A stretch of DNA of 64,000 bases from Thalassia testudinum (Eukaryota > Streptophyta > Magnoliopsida > Alismatales > Hydrocharitaceae), in NCBI GenBank assembly GCA_037157565.1, contig JAZHRO010000063.1, positions 154,182,501 to 154,246,500 of the forward strand. Direction: 5' to 3'. The position numbers were made by a program, and so were the translations under genes. Of the stretch, positions 31,690 through 41,669 are shown piece after piece. Positions within the stretch are counted from its first letter, which is position 1; each line of letters opens with the position of its first letter. The notes under the pieces are model-generated. The model made no database searches. It worked only from the letters and a program-made list of their open reading frames with translations, and was not told where the DNA came from.

Positions 31690-32280
31690 CAGCTGCCGTT
31701 GTCTGATGCCACGTGCACGCGCAGACGCGTAGGCGCTTGAAGACCCGCGCGCACGCAGGAGGGAGCGAGCGCGAGGGGAAGGATCGCAGCGCACCACGCT
31801 GCGTGAAGAGGTGGGCGCTAAAGCAGGCGAAGATGCGGACGCGAGAGTGGGCGCGGACGCAGGCACTGGAGCGGGCGTGGGGAGAGACGCGGGTGCGGGC
31901 ATGCGCGAACAGGCTGGCATCGGTAGCGGCGCAGAGTGAGAGAGCCGAGTGACTGGATAAGTGGGAAACTTACCGGTCACCGCACTGTAGCCACAGTGTC
32001 GCGCTGTCTAGCATGAACAGTGGCTACAATGCGCGCTAGGCTCGAGCGACCGCCTGTGCCCAGTTCAGCGTGTGCGGGTGGTGTGGAGCGGCTGGCACAC
32101 GCATGGAAGAGGCTGCGCTGGCTACTGGCTTACATGGAGAGAGGCGAGGGCGTTCTACTGGCTTGTGCGGAGAAAGGCGAGGGCAGCCTGCTGGCATGCG
32201 CAGAGGCTACAGAACAGGCGCCTGAGGCACGTGGAGGCCTGCGCTGCTGTTGCTACTGCAGAGCTTGAGCTTCAAAGCTT
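31690..32280. other. CpG-rich block in the Athila LTR (left copy)
   Basis: Many CpG dinucleotides (GCGCGCACGC, GAGCGAGCGCG, GGGCGCGG) in contrast to the AT-rich surroundings. It is matched by 42920-43480 in the other LTR. CpG retention is notable in sequence otherwise losing CpG. Confidence 0.7.
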
Positions 32281-32376
32281 GAAACTCCTATTAATGGCGG
32301 CGATAGGCTGGACGAGGAAACAGAGGAGAGAACCACCATGCCCACCGGCTCTTTGATGATCTGGGCGGTGGTGGGA

Positions 32377-32406
32377 CTCACAGTGGTGGTTGTACACCAC
32401 TGTGAG
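32377..32406 (-). other. 12-bp-arm hairpin in the Athila LTR
   Basis: CTCACAGTGGTG and CACCACTGTGAG around a 6-nt loop. Both arms are intact at 43609-43638 in the other LTR, where only a loop base differs. Confidence 0.8.
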
Positions 32407-32904
32407 TGGCTCCTACCCGCGGCTTGGCTCTTCAAGAAGAGAAGCTGCGTATGGAGGGGAGAGGGGAGGAGACGGCCTAGAGAAGAAGGTGCTGTGTGTT
32501 TTTTTTTCTGTTGGACTAGGCTCTCTTCAAAGAAGGCAGTCGTGCCCTTTTTAAAGAGGAAGAAGGCAAGCACAGCCATGCCCTAGCTGTGCATGGCTGT
32601 GCATGCGGCAGCATGGCAAGCTGCTACAGGGAATAGCGCGAGGAGGAAGCTGCCATGCCTTGCAGCCGCGGAGAAGAATTTCAAAGTCAAATAGAAATAA
32701 AAAATAAAGATGGATATTTTGTAAGGCAGCACTTGAGGAAAACGTAAATTTCAAGGCCATTTTATTCACTCTCCTCCCCTCTCAAATAAATGCATGCATG
32801 AGTGTATTTTTACAAATGCGACTATGTCTACCTAATCTACACAGGCAATGCTTGGAAATAGCACAAGATGGCACAGTTGTTGGTGTATTTTTGCTGTGCA
32901 ATCA

Positions 32905-32920
32905 TACCTCCATGCCTATA
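32905..32920 (-). other. Athila polypurine tract region
   Basis: On the minus strand ATAGGCATGGAGGTA abuts the 3' LTR. Elements A and B have the same context (ATAGGCATAGGGGTA and AAGCATGGGGGTA). This is the expected plus-strand primer site. Confidence 0.65.
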
Positions 32921-32941
32921 TTTTGCTAGTCCCTAGCAAAA
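32921..32941 (-). other. pre-PPT hairpin (Athila)
   Basis: TTTTGCTAG and CTAGCAAAA arms with loop TCC. The identical 21 bases occur beside the 3' LTRs of A (51582-51602) and B (53940-53960). Confidence 0.85.
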
Positions 32942-34236
32942 CATTTTTTTTGTACTGTATTTAGAAATGATCTTAAGCTGAAGATTTTCTTCTGAGGCGG
33001 CATAGGTGTGTTTATTGTTGGATATTGTGAGAACCAATTGTAGAGAAGACTACTAGTACTTTAAGTCTCACATGACATAGACCATCTCTCAACTAACCAG
33101 GACTCTTGATATTTAAACCTTAAGTACGATTTCCAAGATCCGGGAGGTTTTTGCTGTACTCGAGAACTTAAGAGACTATGGCTTGTGCTTTGTGAAGGAT
33201 CAAGACTGACCAGATGAACATTAAGAGTCAAGCCCAAGGTTTCACAAATTTTTAAGTGCAGGTTGGTCCCAATTTCAGCTCATGTCTTCGGATTGACCCT
33301 TTAAAAAGATGACGGAAAACTCAACTCCCATTTTATAACATTTGTGGCTCAAAGGGAACAGGGTATTTGTAACTTGCCTTGAAGAACTTTTGTAGGGGAA
33401 AGACTTTACAGACATTTGTGAGATATACTGACTTACTTGTACCCTTTTTTTCTTTTCTGAAACACGTGTCAGTACATCTCTTACAACATTATTTGGAGGA
33501 GCACACTTTTCTTTTGGTGGAAGAGTTCCTTTTTGGTGGAAAGAGTCTTTCCTAAACATAAGACTAAAGCCTAGGATAAAAAGTCTACCTGCGAGCACAG
33601 GTAAGGACTCCACCTTCCCTAATGAACACTAGGGTTGGATCTTATGTTCACCTGGTCTTTCTTGATATGTGTAGCGTGAACCAGGATTACTTAGGCTCTC
33701 GAGTAGAAGCAAACCAACGGATCCTGTACTGGTGTCTCAGGTACAAGAATACGTCCTTAGTTAGGAGAGATTCCGATCTATCTTGTCAATGCTCAAGTGA
33801 ATTAAGCCGAGCCTGAGCGAATCAAGCTTCTGTGGCCAGGAAAGTCATCAAAACAATGGTTGAATATCCATAAACACTTATTGTATTTTTGTTTCAGCCT
33901 TCAGATCATTACTAAACACCCTTTGTTTTTTTTATAGATAGATAGATGGAAACTACATGATACCATAAAATACCCAGATCCTATGGATGCCTATCCGCCC
34001 CCCCATGCCAAACGATTCTATGTCCTCATATGCATGCAAGGAAGGGTAGAGGAAGGACGAAAGATCGAGTAACGAGAGCTGAGGTGCAGGGTATACAGTA
34101 GGGTGGTAGGGTGGGTGGATGGTGGGTGGTGAAGTGAAAAGTGAAGTGATCGTGACAGCGGTGACGTGTTGTTGGGGTGCCTCCCAATGAGCGCTGAATT
34201 TAATGTCCCCAGTTGGACTCAGAATGAGTCACAAAA
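32942..34236 (-). other. Athila 3' untranslated region
   Basis: Between the pol stop and the PPT. Near 34160-34200 the minus strand has GCGCTCATTGGGAGGCACCCC, the GGGAGGCAACCC-type motif that follows pol in many Athila/Tat elements. A GTGG-rich patch lies at 34090-34140. No other coding sequence was recognised. Confidence 0.6.
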
Positions 34237-35380
34237 TTAGTTAACCTCCAGCAGAGCAACAGTTTCTCCAACGGGGGCAGGTTCATAAGTAAGATAGGGT
34301 TTCAAACGCTGCCCATTGACCGTAAATTTATGCCCATATTTGAGATCTTCAATCTCAACGGCCTCGTTGGGAAATGGTCTCGAGAGCAGGAAAGGACCAG
34401 TCCATTTGGACTTCAGTTTTCCAGGAAAGAATTTGAGCTGGGCATTGTAGAGCCAAACTTACTGAGATGGCTCAAATTCCTTCCGCCGAATACGGCTGTC
34501 GTGAAAAGCCTTAGTGCGTTGCTTGAAAGTTAAGGTAGAATCATAGGCTTCACGATGGAGCTCTTCCAGCTCCTGGAGTTGGAGTTTCCTTTCTCGACCA
34601 CACAGGTCTGGGTTGAGGTTATATTGGCGATCCGCCCAATAAACGTGATGCTCCAACTCCACGGGAAAATGACAAGGCTTCCCGTAAACGATTCTATAAG
34701 GAGACATACCAAGGGGAGCCTTAAAGGCGGTCCGATACGCCCAAAGTGCATCAATCAGCTTGTCGGAACAGTCCTTACCGTTAGGCCGAACCGTTTTCTG
34801 GAGAATTTGCTTGATTTGCCGGTTCGACCCCTCTTCCTGGCCATTCGTCTAAGGATGATATAGGGATGCAATACGATGGTGGACTCCGTATTTCCTCAGA
34901 AGTGCCCGAAAAGAAGCATGGGTAAAGTGGCTTCCTCCATCTGAGATAATGGCTCGAGGGATCCCAAAGTGCGCAAAGATGTGGTCTTTGCTAAATCGAG
35001 TGGATATAACATGGTCAGCACGGCGCGTGGGAATAGCCTCGATCCATTTCGAAACGTAATAAACAGCCACGACAATGAATTCAAAGCCGTTGGAAGGAGG
35101 AAAGGGACCCATGCAATCAATTCCCCAAATGTCGAAGATTTCTGCAGCTAGGATGGGTTGCAAGGGCATCATGTCACATCGTGACATTGACCCTAACGAC
35201 TGGCACCTAGTGCAATGTTTGGCATAATTGTGTGCATCCTGGTGAGGGGAGGGCCAAAAGAAACCGCACTGCAACTCCTTGGCTGCAGTTTTCCTCCTAG
35301 AGAAATGGCCTCCACAGGCCTGGTCATGGCAGAAGGATAGCACACTAGGGAATTCGTTGTCAGGAATACAGTGACGGATG
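34237..35380 (-). pseudogene. Athila integrase
   Basis: HHCC zinc domain with CHDQACGGHFS and HCTRCQSLG (35215-35343), then the core with WGIDCMGPF (first Asp, near 35120), IISDGGSHF (second Asp, near 34940) and NGQEEGSNRQIKQ (Glu, near 34830), so the DDE triad is present. Then comes the C-terminal part MSPYRIVYGKPCHFPVELEH (34650-34707), ending VALLEVN and a stop at 34237. In-frame stops lie near 34849 and 35344. Integrase inserts cDNA into the host chromosome. Confidence 0.9.
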
Positions 35381-35382
35381 AT

Positions 35383-35895
35383 TTAATCAGCACCTATGCG
35401 AAAAAGAAGTGGATTATCCCAGAAATAATACTTTGCTTCTGCCATGAGACGCTCGCACTGGTTTTTAAGCCAGTCACGTGGAAGGGATCCAGAAGCAAGG
35501 TAATTGGCAATGTCGGCATACCACGGTCCACTTGCCACATTAATTGCCAAAAGGTGCTCATCAGGAAAAATCTCATTAATTGGCAGAGTAAGTCCAATAT
35601 GTTCAGGGTCCAGTCTGGAAAGATGATCAGCCACAACATTCTGGGCTCCGGCCTTATCGTGGATCTCAATGTCAAATTCTTGGAGCATAAGGATCCAACG
35701 AATCAGTCTAGGCTTGGCATCCTTCTTGTGCATGAGATGGCGAATGGCCGTGTAATAAGTGAAAGCAATAACATGTGAGCCCAGAAGGTAAGAACGGAAT
35801 TTCTCCAGCCCAAAGACGACCGCCAATAGTTCTTTTTCAGTGGTAGTATAATTACGCTGGACCTCGTCCAACGTCTTACTGGCGTAGTACACCAC
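35383..35895 (-). pseudogene. Athila RNase H
   Basis: MVYYASKTLDEVQRNYTTTEKELLAVVFGLEKFRSYL follows RT and carries the TEKE motif with catalytic Glu, then AKPRLIRWILMLQEFDIEI and VADHLSRLD, the normal gypsy RNase H end and tether. The upstream TDAS-like first Asp region lies at 35900-36020, disturbed by a stop. Same frame as RT and integrase. Confidence 0.88.
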
Positions 35896-36027
35896 GAAGG
35901 GTTGTCTATCGCATCTTTATCCCAGGATGTCTCCGACTGCAAGGTCGGAAGCGTCACACATGAGTTCAAAGTTGAGGGACCAATCAGGTGGCTGGAGAAC
36001 AGGGACCTTGGTGACAGCATTGCAAAG

Positions 36028-36870
36028 CTACGTGAATGCTCGTATGCAGTCGGGGCCCATATCGAAGGGTACGTCGGTCGATAGGAGATGAGTTAAAGGT
36101 CGAGAAATCTTGGAGAAATCTTTGATGAATCTCCTATAGAAACCGACGTGTCCCAGGAAGGAGCGGATTTTGTTGATAGAGCCAGGCACAGGTAAATCAG
36201 CAATTACATCAAGCTTAGCTCTGTCAACCTCGATACCCCTATCGGAGATGATATGTCCGAGAACAATTCCCTCGTGTACCATAAAATGACCTTTTTCTTA
36301 GGAAAGCATGAGGTTTACGTCAATACATCTCCTAAGGATACGGGTCAGGTTGGCAAGACATACATCGTAAGATGGTCCAAAGACTGGAAAGTCATCCATG
36401 AAGACCTCGAGAAAGTCACCCACCATGTCATGAAATATCGCCAGCATACATCTCTGGAAAGTTGCTGGCGCATTGCAAAGTCTGAATGGCATCATTCTAA
36501 ATGCAAAGGTGCTGAAGGGGCAGGTAAAAGTGGTTTTCTCTTGGTCCTGGGGGTCAATTGCCACCTGGTAATATCCTGAGAATCCATCCAGGAAATAGAA
36601 AAGTTTATTTCCCGCTAACCGCTCCAAGATTTGGTCAATGAAAGGTAGCGGAAAGTGATCTTTCTTAGTTGCAGCATTGAGTTTCCTATAATCTACACAC
36701 ACTCTCCAAGATGTAGGAGTGCGTGTAGGGATGGATTCGCCCCTGTCATTGACACGGATGGTGAGTCCCGCCTTTTTGGGCACAACTTGAATCGGACTCA
36801 CCTAGGGGCTATTGCTGATCGGGTAGATTATACCCGCATCCAGCCACTTAATGATTTCCTTCTTAACGAC
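36028..36870 (-). pseudogene. Athila reverse transcriptase
   Basis: Starts after EIIKWLDAGIIYPISNSP with a stop at 36802, then SPIQVVPKKAG, WRVCVDYRKLNAATKKDHFPLPFIDQ (36620-36710), FSGYYQVAIDP, MPFRLCNAPATFQRCM and EVFMDDFPVFG with the FMDD form of YXDD (near 36385). Thumb sequence VLGHIISDRGIEVDRAKLD follows (36190-36260). In-frame stops occur near 36802 and 36298. FMDD in place of YXDD is the usual Athila state and is not a mutation of this copy. Confidence 0.92.
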
Positions 36871-38100
36871 CTCCTGCATGTTAGGGTTGAGACGTTGCTG
36901 CATCTCGCAGGAAGGTCGAGCCTCCTCCTCTGTATATATACGGTGAGTGCAGTAGGAGGGGCTAATGCCAGATAAGTCTGATAAAGACCATCCAATGGCT
37001 GCCTTGTGTTCCATAAGGACCTCAATTAGTTTGCACTCTTGCTCCCTAGTCAATTTTGAATTAATGATTATGGGGAGCATTTCATTTGGTCGCAAGAAAA
37101 CATACTTAAGTGTACTAGGCAGCTCTTTCAGCTCGGGAGTGGATGGTGAAAGATCTGGCATTTCTTGGGATGAGAGTGTCCTAGGTGGATCAGAAAATGA
37201 GTCAGGAGGAAGAAGTTGGCCCTCAAATTGGCCAAGAGGAGGGGCTTCTTGGATAGATGGATCCAAAAAGGAATAGCCCCAGTGAGTAGTATATGGGCTC
37301 AAGGTCCTAGTGTGGAGTTGCAAATCTACCTTATTTGGCGAGAAAGAAAGGGCAATCTGGTCTGCAAGAGTGTGGACCGGCGGTGAGTAGCCTGGATATG
37401 ACTCAGACCACGAGGTATGGGAAGCGGAGAAAACCTCGTCAGAAGTCTGGTCAGGAGATGGTACTGGAATAGGGAGGGATGGGGGAATGTCACAATATGT
37501 GTCAGTCAGGCAATCATCAGTGTTTACAGGTAATTCGCAACAGTCAGAATAGGTCCCAATTAGTCCAATACACACATTGATGGCCATGTCCTCGTCAGAC
37601 GTGTCATCCTCGATCCCATCACAATCAAAGTTCTTGGCTGCCTTTAAGATGTTAAGCTTGAGATTTTCAGATCCAACGGCAATCTCAATTCGGCCCGACA
37701 CACAGTCGATATGGGCGCAGGCTGTGGCCAAGAAAGGTCGACCAAGGATGATTGGACAATCAAAAAGTGAGTTAGGAACTTCCATATCTAAAATAAGAAA
37801 GTCAACAGGAAAACAGAGACTGTTGACCCTAACCACCACGTCTTCCACCACACCCTTCAGAATTTTGACAGAATGATCTGCCAACTGTAACATGACAGGG
37901 GTGGGTTTTAGATTTCCTAAGGAAAATTTTTCAAGCATGATGGTTGGAATAAGGTTGATGGAAGATCCTAGATCAAGCAGGGCATGATTAATATTGCAGC
38001 CTTGGATGTTACAAGAAATAAGCGGTGTGCCCAAATCTTTCTGCTTCGGTGGTAGATTTGACAGTATAGCACAACTCGCATGAGGCGAGAGAACCACCGG
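36871..38100 (-). pseudogene. Athila aspartic protease and acidic protease-RT spacer
   Basis: The longest open block in the window, 431 codons (38097 to 36802). The protease core LLDLGSSINLIP (near 37965-37990) and CPIILGRPFLAT (near 37720-37750) is followed by about 200 residues of acidic, Pro/Ser-rich spacer (DTSDEDMAINV, SPSTPELKELP) and then RT's N-terminal KYVFLRPNEMLPIII. The catalytic triplet is D-L-G, common in Athila and differing from the usual D-S/T-G. Confidence 0.88.
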
Positions 38101-40258
38101 ATTCTTAGTTTTCTTTGACTGTCACCTGGGTGTTGTGTAGTTTTTGAAAAATCAGGCGACAGTAGGTATGTGGTCGATAGCCTCGAGCAGGGGTACCTTG
38201 ATTTCAACATCCCTAAACAAATTACGTAGGTTATCAAAGGCCTACATATCCTTCTTCTTGCCTTTTGGCTCCCTTAGTAGAGCCTCAGGGAATAAGACTG
38301 ATTCTGGCACTAATTTAGGCATATCGTCCTCTCGCGAATGCGGTGCGCATCTCGAATGAGAGGGCGATGAAGAAGACCGGCCAGGATCAGGTCGAGGTGG
38401 ATCAACGGTTTGCTTACCACTCCTCGTAGTGATTGCATTGGACGATGCGGGTCCAGTGGGATCATAAGGCGGAGGAGGGTTTGCAATGGGGACTTAAGAG
38501 TGAGGTGCTACAGTGGGATTAGCCTGAAATCCCAGTGGAATGCTCGAAGCCTGCAGAATTTGATGTACCTGCCCCTGAGAAGGTCATACCTATGGTTGAG
38601 GACCACGGGGTATGAAATTTCGCAGGTTGGGAACAGGTTGGGCTGGAAGAGTGCCCTGAGATTCAGTCGCCATGCGTAGTTGACTAATCTTAGCAATTTG
38701 CTGCGCCAATTGGTGCTGAAGAGAGGTCATGTTCTCTTCATGGCGCTTTGACATTTTCGTCATCTTTCGCATCAATTTATCAAAAGGACTTGATGCGTGT
38801 TCTATTTGCGGTACACAAGGACCTGATGGCGGATTCGTCATAGGTTAGACTGGGCCCTTGGGATGACGGGTGCGGACGGTTGCATTGGTCCACCTGCGGG
38901 GTTTTGGCGCTGCGAGTTGTTGGACCATGCGAAGTTCGGATGATTTCGACACCCTGGGTTATAAGTGGCAGAGAACGGGTTGTTCCCCAAGGCACAAGCG
39001 TCTTCTATGCCAGACGACGTGTCCACATGTAAATATGCATCCGAGCACACGAAGGCTTGGTCCTCCATGTCAAAATACTGGCTCGCAGAAGCCAAATCCA
39101 CATGATATACCGAATCGCTCGGTGCGACACTCAGTAAGGAAGGTCTTACGGGGTTTCTCCGGATAAGCTTGGTGTTGGAAGAATTGGAATTGTGACGAAG
39201 TGGTGAGGTGGGGGTGTTTGCCATAGAATGGGCAGGGTTGGCCAGAAGCTCATCCAGCTTCTTGTGCACGACGGAGACTTCATCCAATTTCTGTGCAATA
39301 AGGCTGAGATCAGTGGATGAATGGGAGGGTCCTGTGTCAACTTCGTGGACATTACGGGGCAGGCTGGAACGATTAAAGGCGACAATGGAGGCATTGTTCA
39401 TTGAGTTTTCGCTCATATTTTCAAATAATTTGAATGCTCCATTCTCGTCTTTATTCATGAAATTCCCTCCGCAGGAAGCATCTGCAATCTGCTTCAAAGT
39501 CTCATTTAGCCCATAGTAGAAAATCTGGGCTATATGCCACTTAGGCAGACCATGGTGCGGACACTTCCTGAGGAGGACATTATATCTCTCTCATGCCTCA
39601 TGAAACTGTTCACCGTTTTGTTGTGTAAATGAAGTTATAGCACGGCGAAGTGCGTTGGTTCGCCTGATTGGGAAGAACTTCTTGAGAAATGCTGTTCGCA
39701 TTTCTTCCCAAGAGTAGATGGTTTTCCAAGGGTGTGTAACCACTGCGATGCTTTATCCCTCAATGAAAACGGGAACATTTTCATGAGGACTATAGGTAAC
39801 CCAATATTTCTTGGTTTAACTGTTTCAGCCAATCGGGTTAGGTCTTCCAAGTGGAGAAAAGGATCTTCACTTGCAAGACCATGAAAGTGAAAATTTATCA
39901 GGCCAATTATGTTAGGTTTCAGTTCAAAGTCGTCCCCACCCATGGGGACCCGAATTTGTCCTACGGGATTCTGATAGGAGCTAAGAGACCTAGGCTCCTC
40001 CCGTTCGGGAGGGTTCTGCATTTCCTCCAATGTTTCCCTAATGGCTTCAATTTGTTCATTATACATTTCCATTTGGGCTTGGAGGCGGGTTATGGGATCC
40101 AAGGCTCCACCACCAGGTGGGTTTTGAGGATGATTTCCTCCCTCAGGATTTGGGGGTGGGCGTGCAGCCATATTTGTGGAGGAGGAGGATGATTCAGCTT
40201 CTTTTCTAAAATTATCAGGAAATTCACACAATTTAGGGTTTTGTGACCTCCCAAACAT
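38101..40258 (-). pseudogene. Athila gag
   Basis: Opens MFGRSQNPKLCEFPDNF at 40258. A Pro-rich N-part is followed by the capsid core FELKPNIIGLINFHFHGLASEDPFLHLEDL (39850-39940) and MKMFPFSLRDKASQWLHTL (39750-39800). A frameshift near 39640 precedes SENSMNNASIVAF and TYNPGCRNHPNFAW (38930-38975), a coiled segment HEENMTSLQHQLAQQI (38700-38750) and the TTRSGK linker near 38430. Three frames and several stops are involved. Gag forms the particle. Confidence 0.88.
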
Positions 40259-41637
40259 GCACTACCGCAGGAAGAATTGGGGGGGTACGAAGGGAAAAGT
40301 GATGAGAGAAATGACGCCGCAAAGGTACACTTGATGACAAATCAATACAATCAAATTCCTAACCTCTACAGTGTGCCCTTAGACCTAAAGATATAAGTTA
40401 CCTACTATCACGAACTACAGAACCGAATACGAGCACCACAGAACCACCGAGCCAGATTGAAAGGCCATTTGCCCCAATCTTAGACACCCAATAGCACACG
40501 AGAACCCTCACCAGCACATAGGCACTACATGCAGGTAGTTAGACCTCCAATCCTTAATAAGGGTCAAGTTGCTACCAGTTTTAGTTAGAGGCTTAGGATC
40601 AAGTGCTTCTGGAATGTGAAGGGCGTTATTTACAGGTAATGCCCAAGTGATTGATTTTACAAAGTGTGTAATCCAAGCATGCAATGGGGAAATCTTCTCG
40701 AATTGAAGTTTCAATTGGTGAATGGTTTTTAGAGTTTCAGCTTTAAGTAGTATGGATTTTAGGATTTTTCTGAATTACCAATTCAACCAATCTCCGGGTT
40801 TTGAGAGAATACAAGTTTTCTTCTAAGCCCAACAAACCCTTCTTCAATGTCAGTTGGTTAATGCATGCTAAAATGCAATGGGCTTCCCTAGATGGAGATT
40901 TCTATGTGTGGATGCACGAATCAATTTTAGATTAGTGTGAAAGGGAGCCAAAGCACTTCAATTCAAGTGCTCCCAATCACCAGAATGATTTCCACACACA
41001 AAGCTCAACCATAAGATAAAGAAAATCAAATTGTTGGGGTTGTAGTATTTGGGATTGAATCTTAGGCACGTGAAAGGTCATGGTGGGGTTGGAATCAACT
41101 CTATTTCAAGTCTCCCCACCAAAAATGTGATCCCAAATTTGCAAATAAATGAGGCAAAGAGGGGTGGCAATCAATCTTTTTATTTGCCTCAAAGAATACT
41201 TCACAAGGTGAAAGATTCAAGAATCAAGATTCTTGGATCTTCGCTATGCGAAGTTTGGCAGGAAATCCCGGGGCGATGGGGGTGATGACAAACAATCAAA
41301 CAAGTGATTTTAATCCACTTGCCCCAAGAGATCCCAAGAAGTGTTTTTAGTTTTTTTTCTTTTTTATATATATTTTTTTATTCAGGTGACAAGTTAACCT
41401 AAGTTGCTAAGAAAGAAAGACCTATTTGTTCAGCAATGTGTGAGAAGCTCCAGTGCAGTGTCAGTGACTTCACACTCTCGTTCCCGCCTTGGATCTACCC
41501 ACGTCTCCGACTTCATCTGCCTGCCTTCTCCTTGCAACTGGTTCACCTGCACACCAAAAACCAGAGACACCCATGATGAGAAGGGTGTGAGGAGAAAAAT
41601 TAGAGGAATGGAGTAAAAATTTACTTGAATGCACACT
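40259..41637 (-). other. Athila 5' leader
   Basis: About 1.4 kb without coding sequence between PBS and gag. Contains a T-rich patch on the plus strand (41346-41382). Long leaders are normal for this lineage. Confidence 0.6.
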
Positions 41638-41655
41638 TCCCTGGCAACGGCGCCA
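41638..41655 (-). other. Athila primer binding site, tRNA-Asp
   Basis: The minus strand reads TGGCGCCGTTGCCAGGGA, one base from the tRNA-Asp PBS. It lies 14 bp from the LTR edge at 41670, a wider gap than the 3 bp in P, B and N1. Confidence 0.92.
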
Positions 41656-41669
41656 GAAAAGAAGGTTTA

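Larger units (their letters stand above)
30581..32904 (-). repeat. Athila 3' LTR (2324 bp)
   Basis: Left edge TGGTCGGGCCCGGATAGG, right edge GCTGTGCAATCA. It pairs with 41670-44129. It contains a degenerate TA/GTATA tract (about 31020-31060 and 31285-31560), a CpG-rich block (31690-32280) and a 12-bp-arm hairpin (32377-32406). Confidence 0.92.

Noticed and set aside
31374..31980. Open frames of 99-160 codons rich in Tyr/Ile/Thr and Ser/Ala/Pro in the Athila LTR
   Set aside because: They arise from the TATATG tract and the GC-rich block; they have no motif and differ in frame between the two LTR copies. The same applies to 42306-42891.
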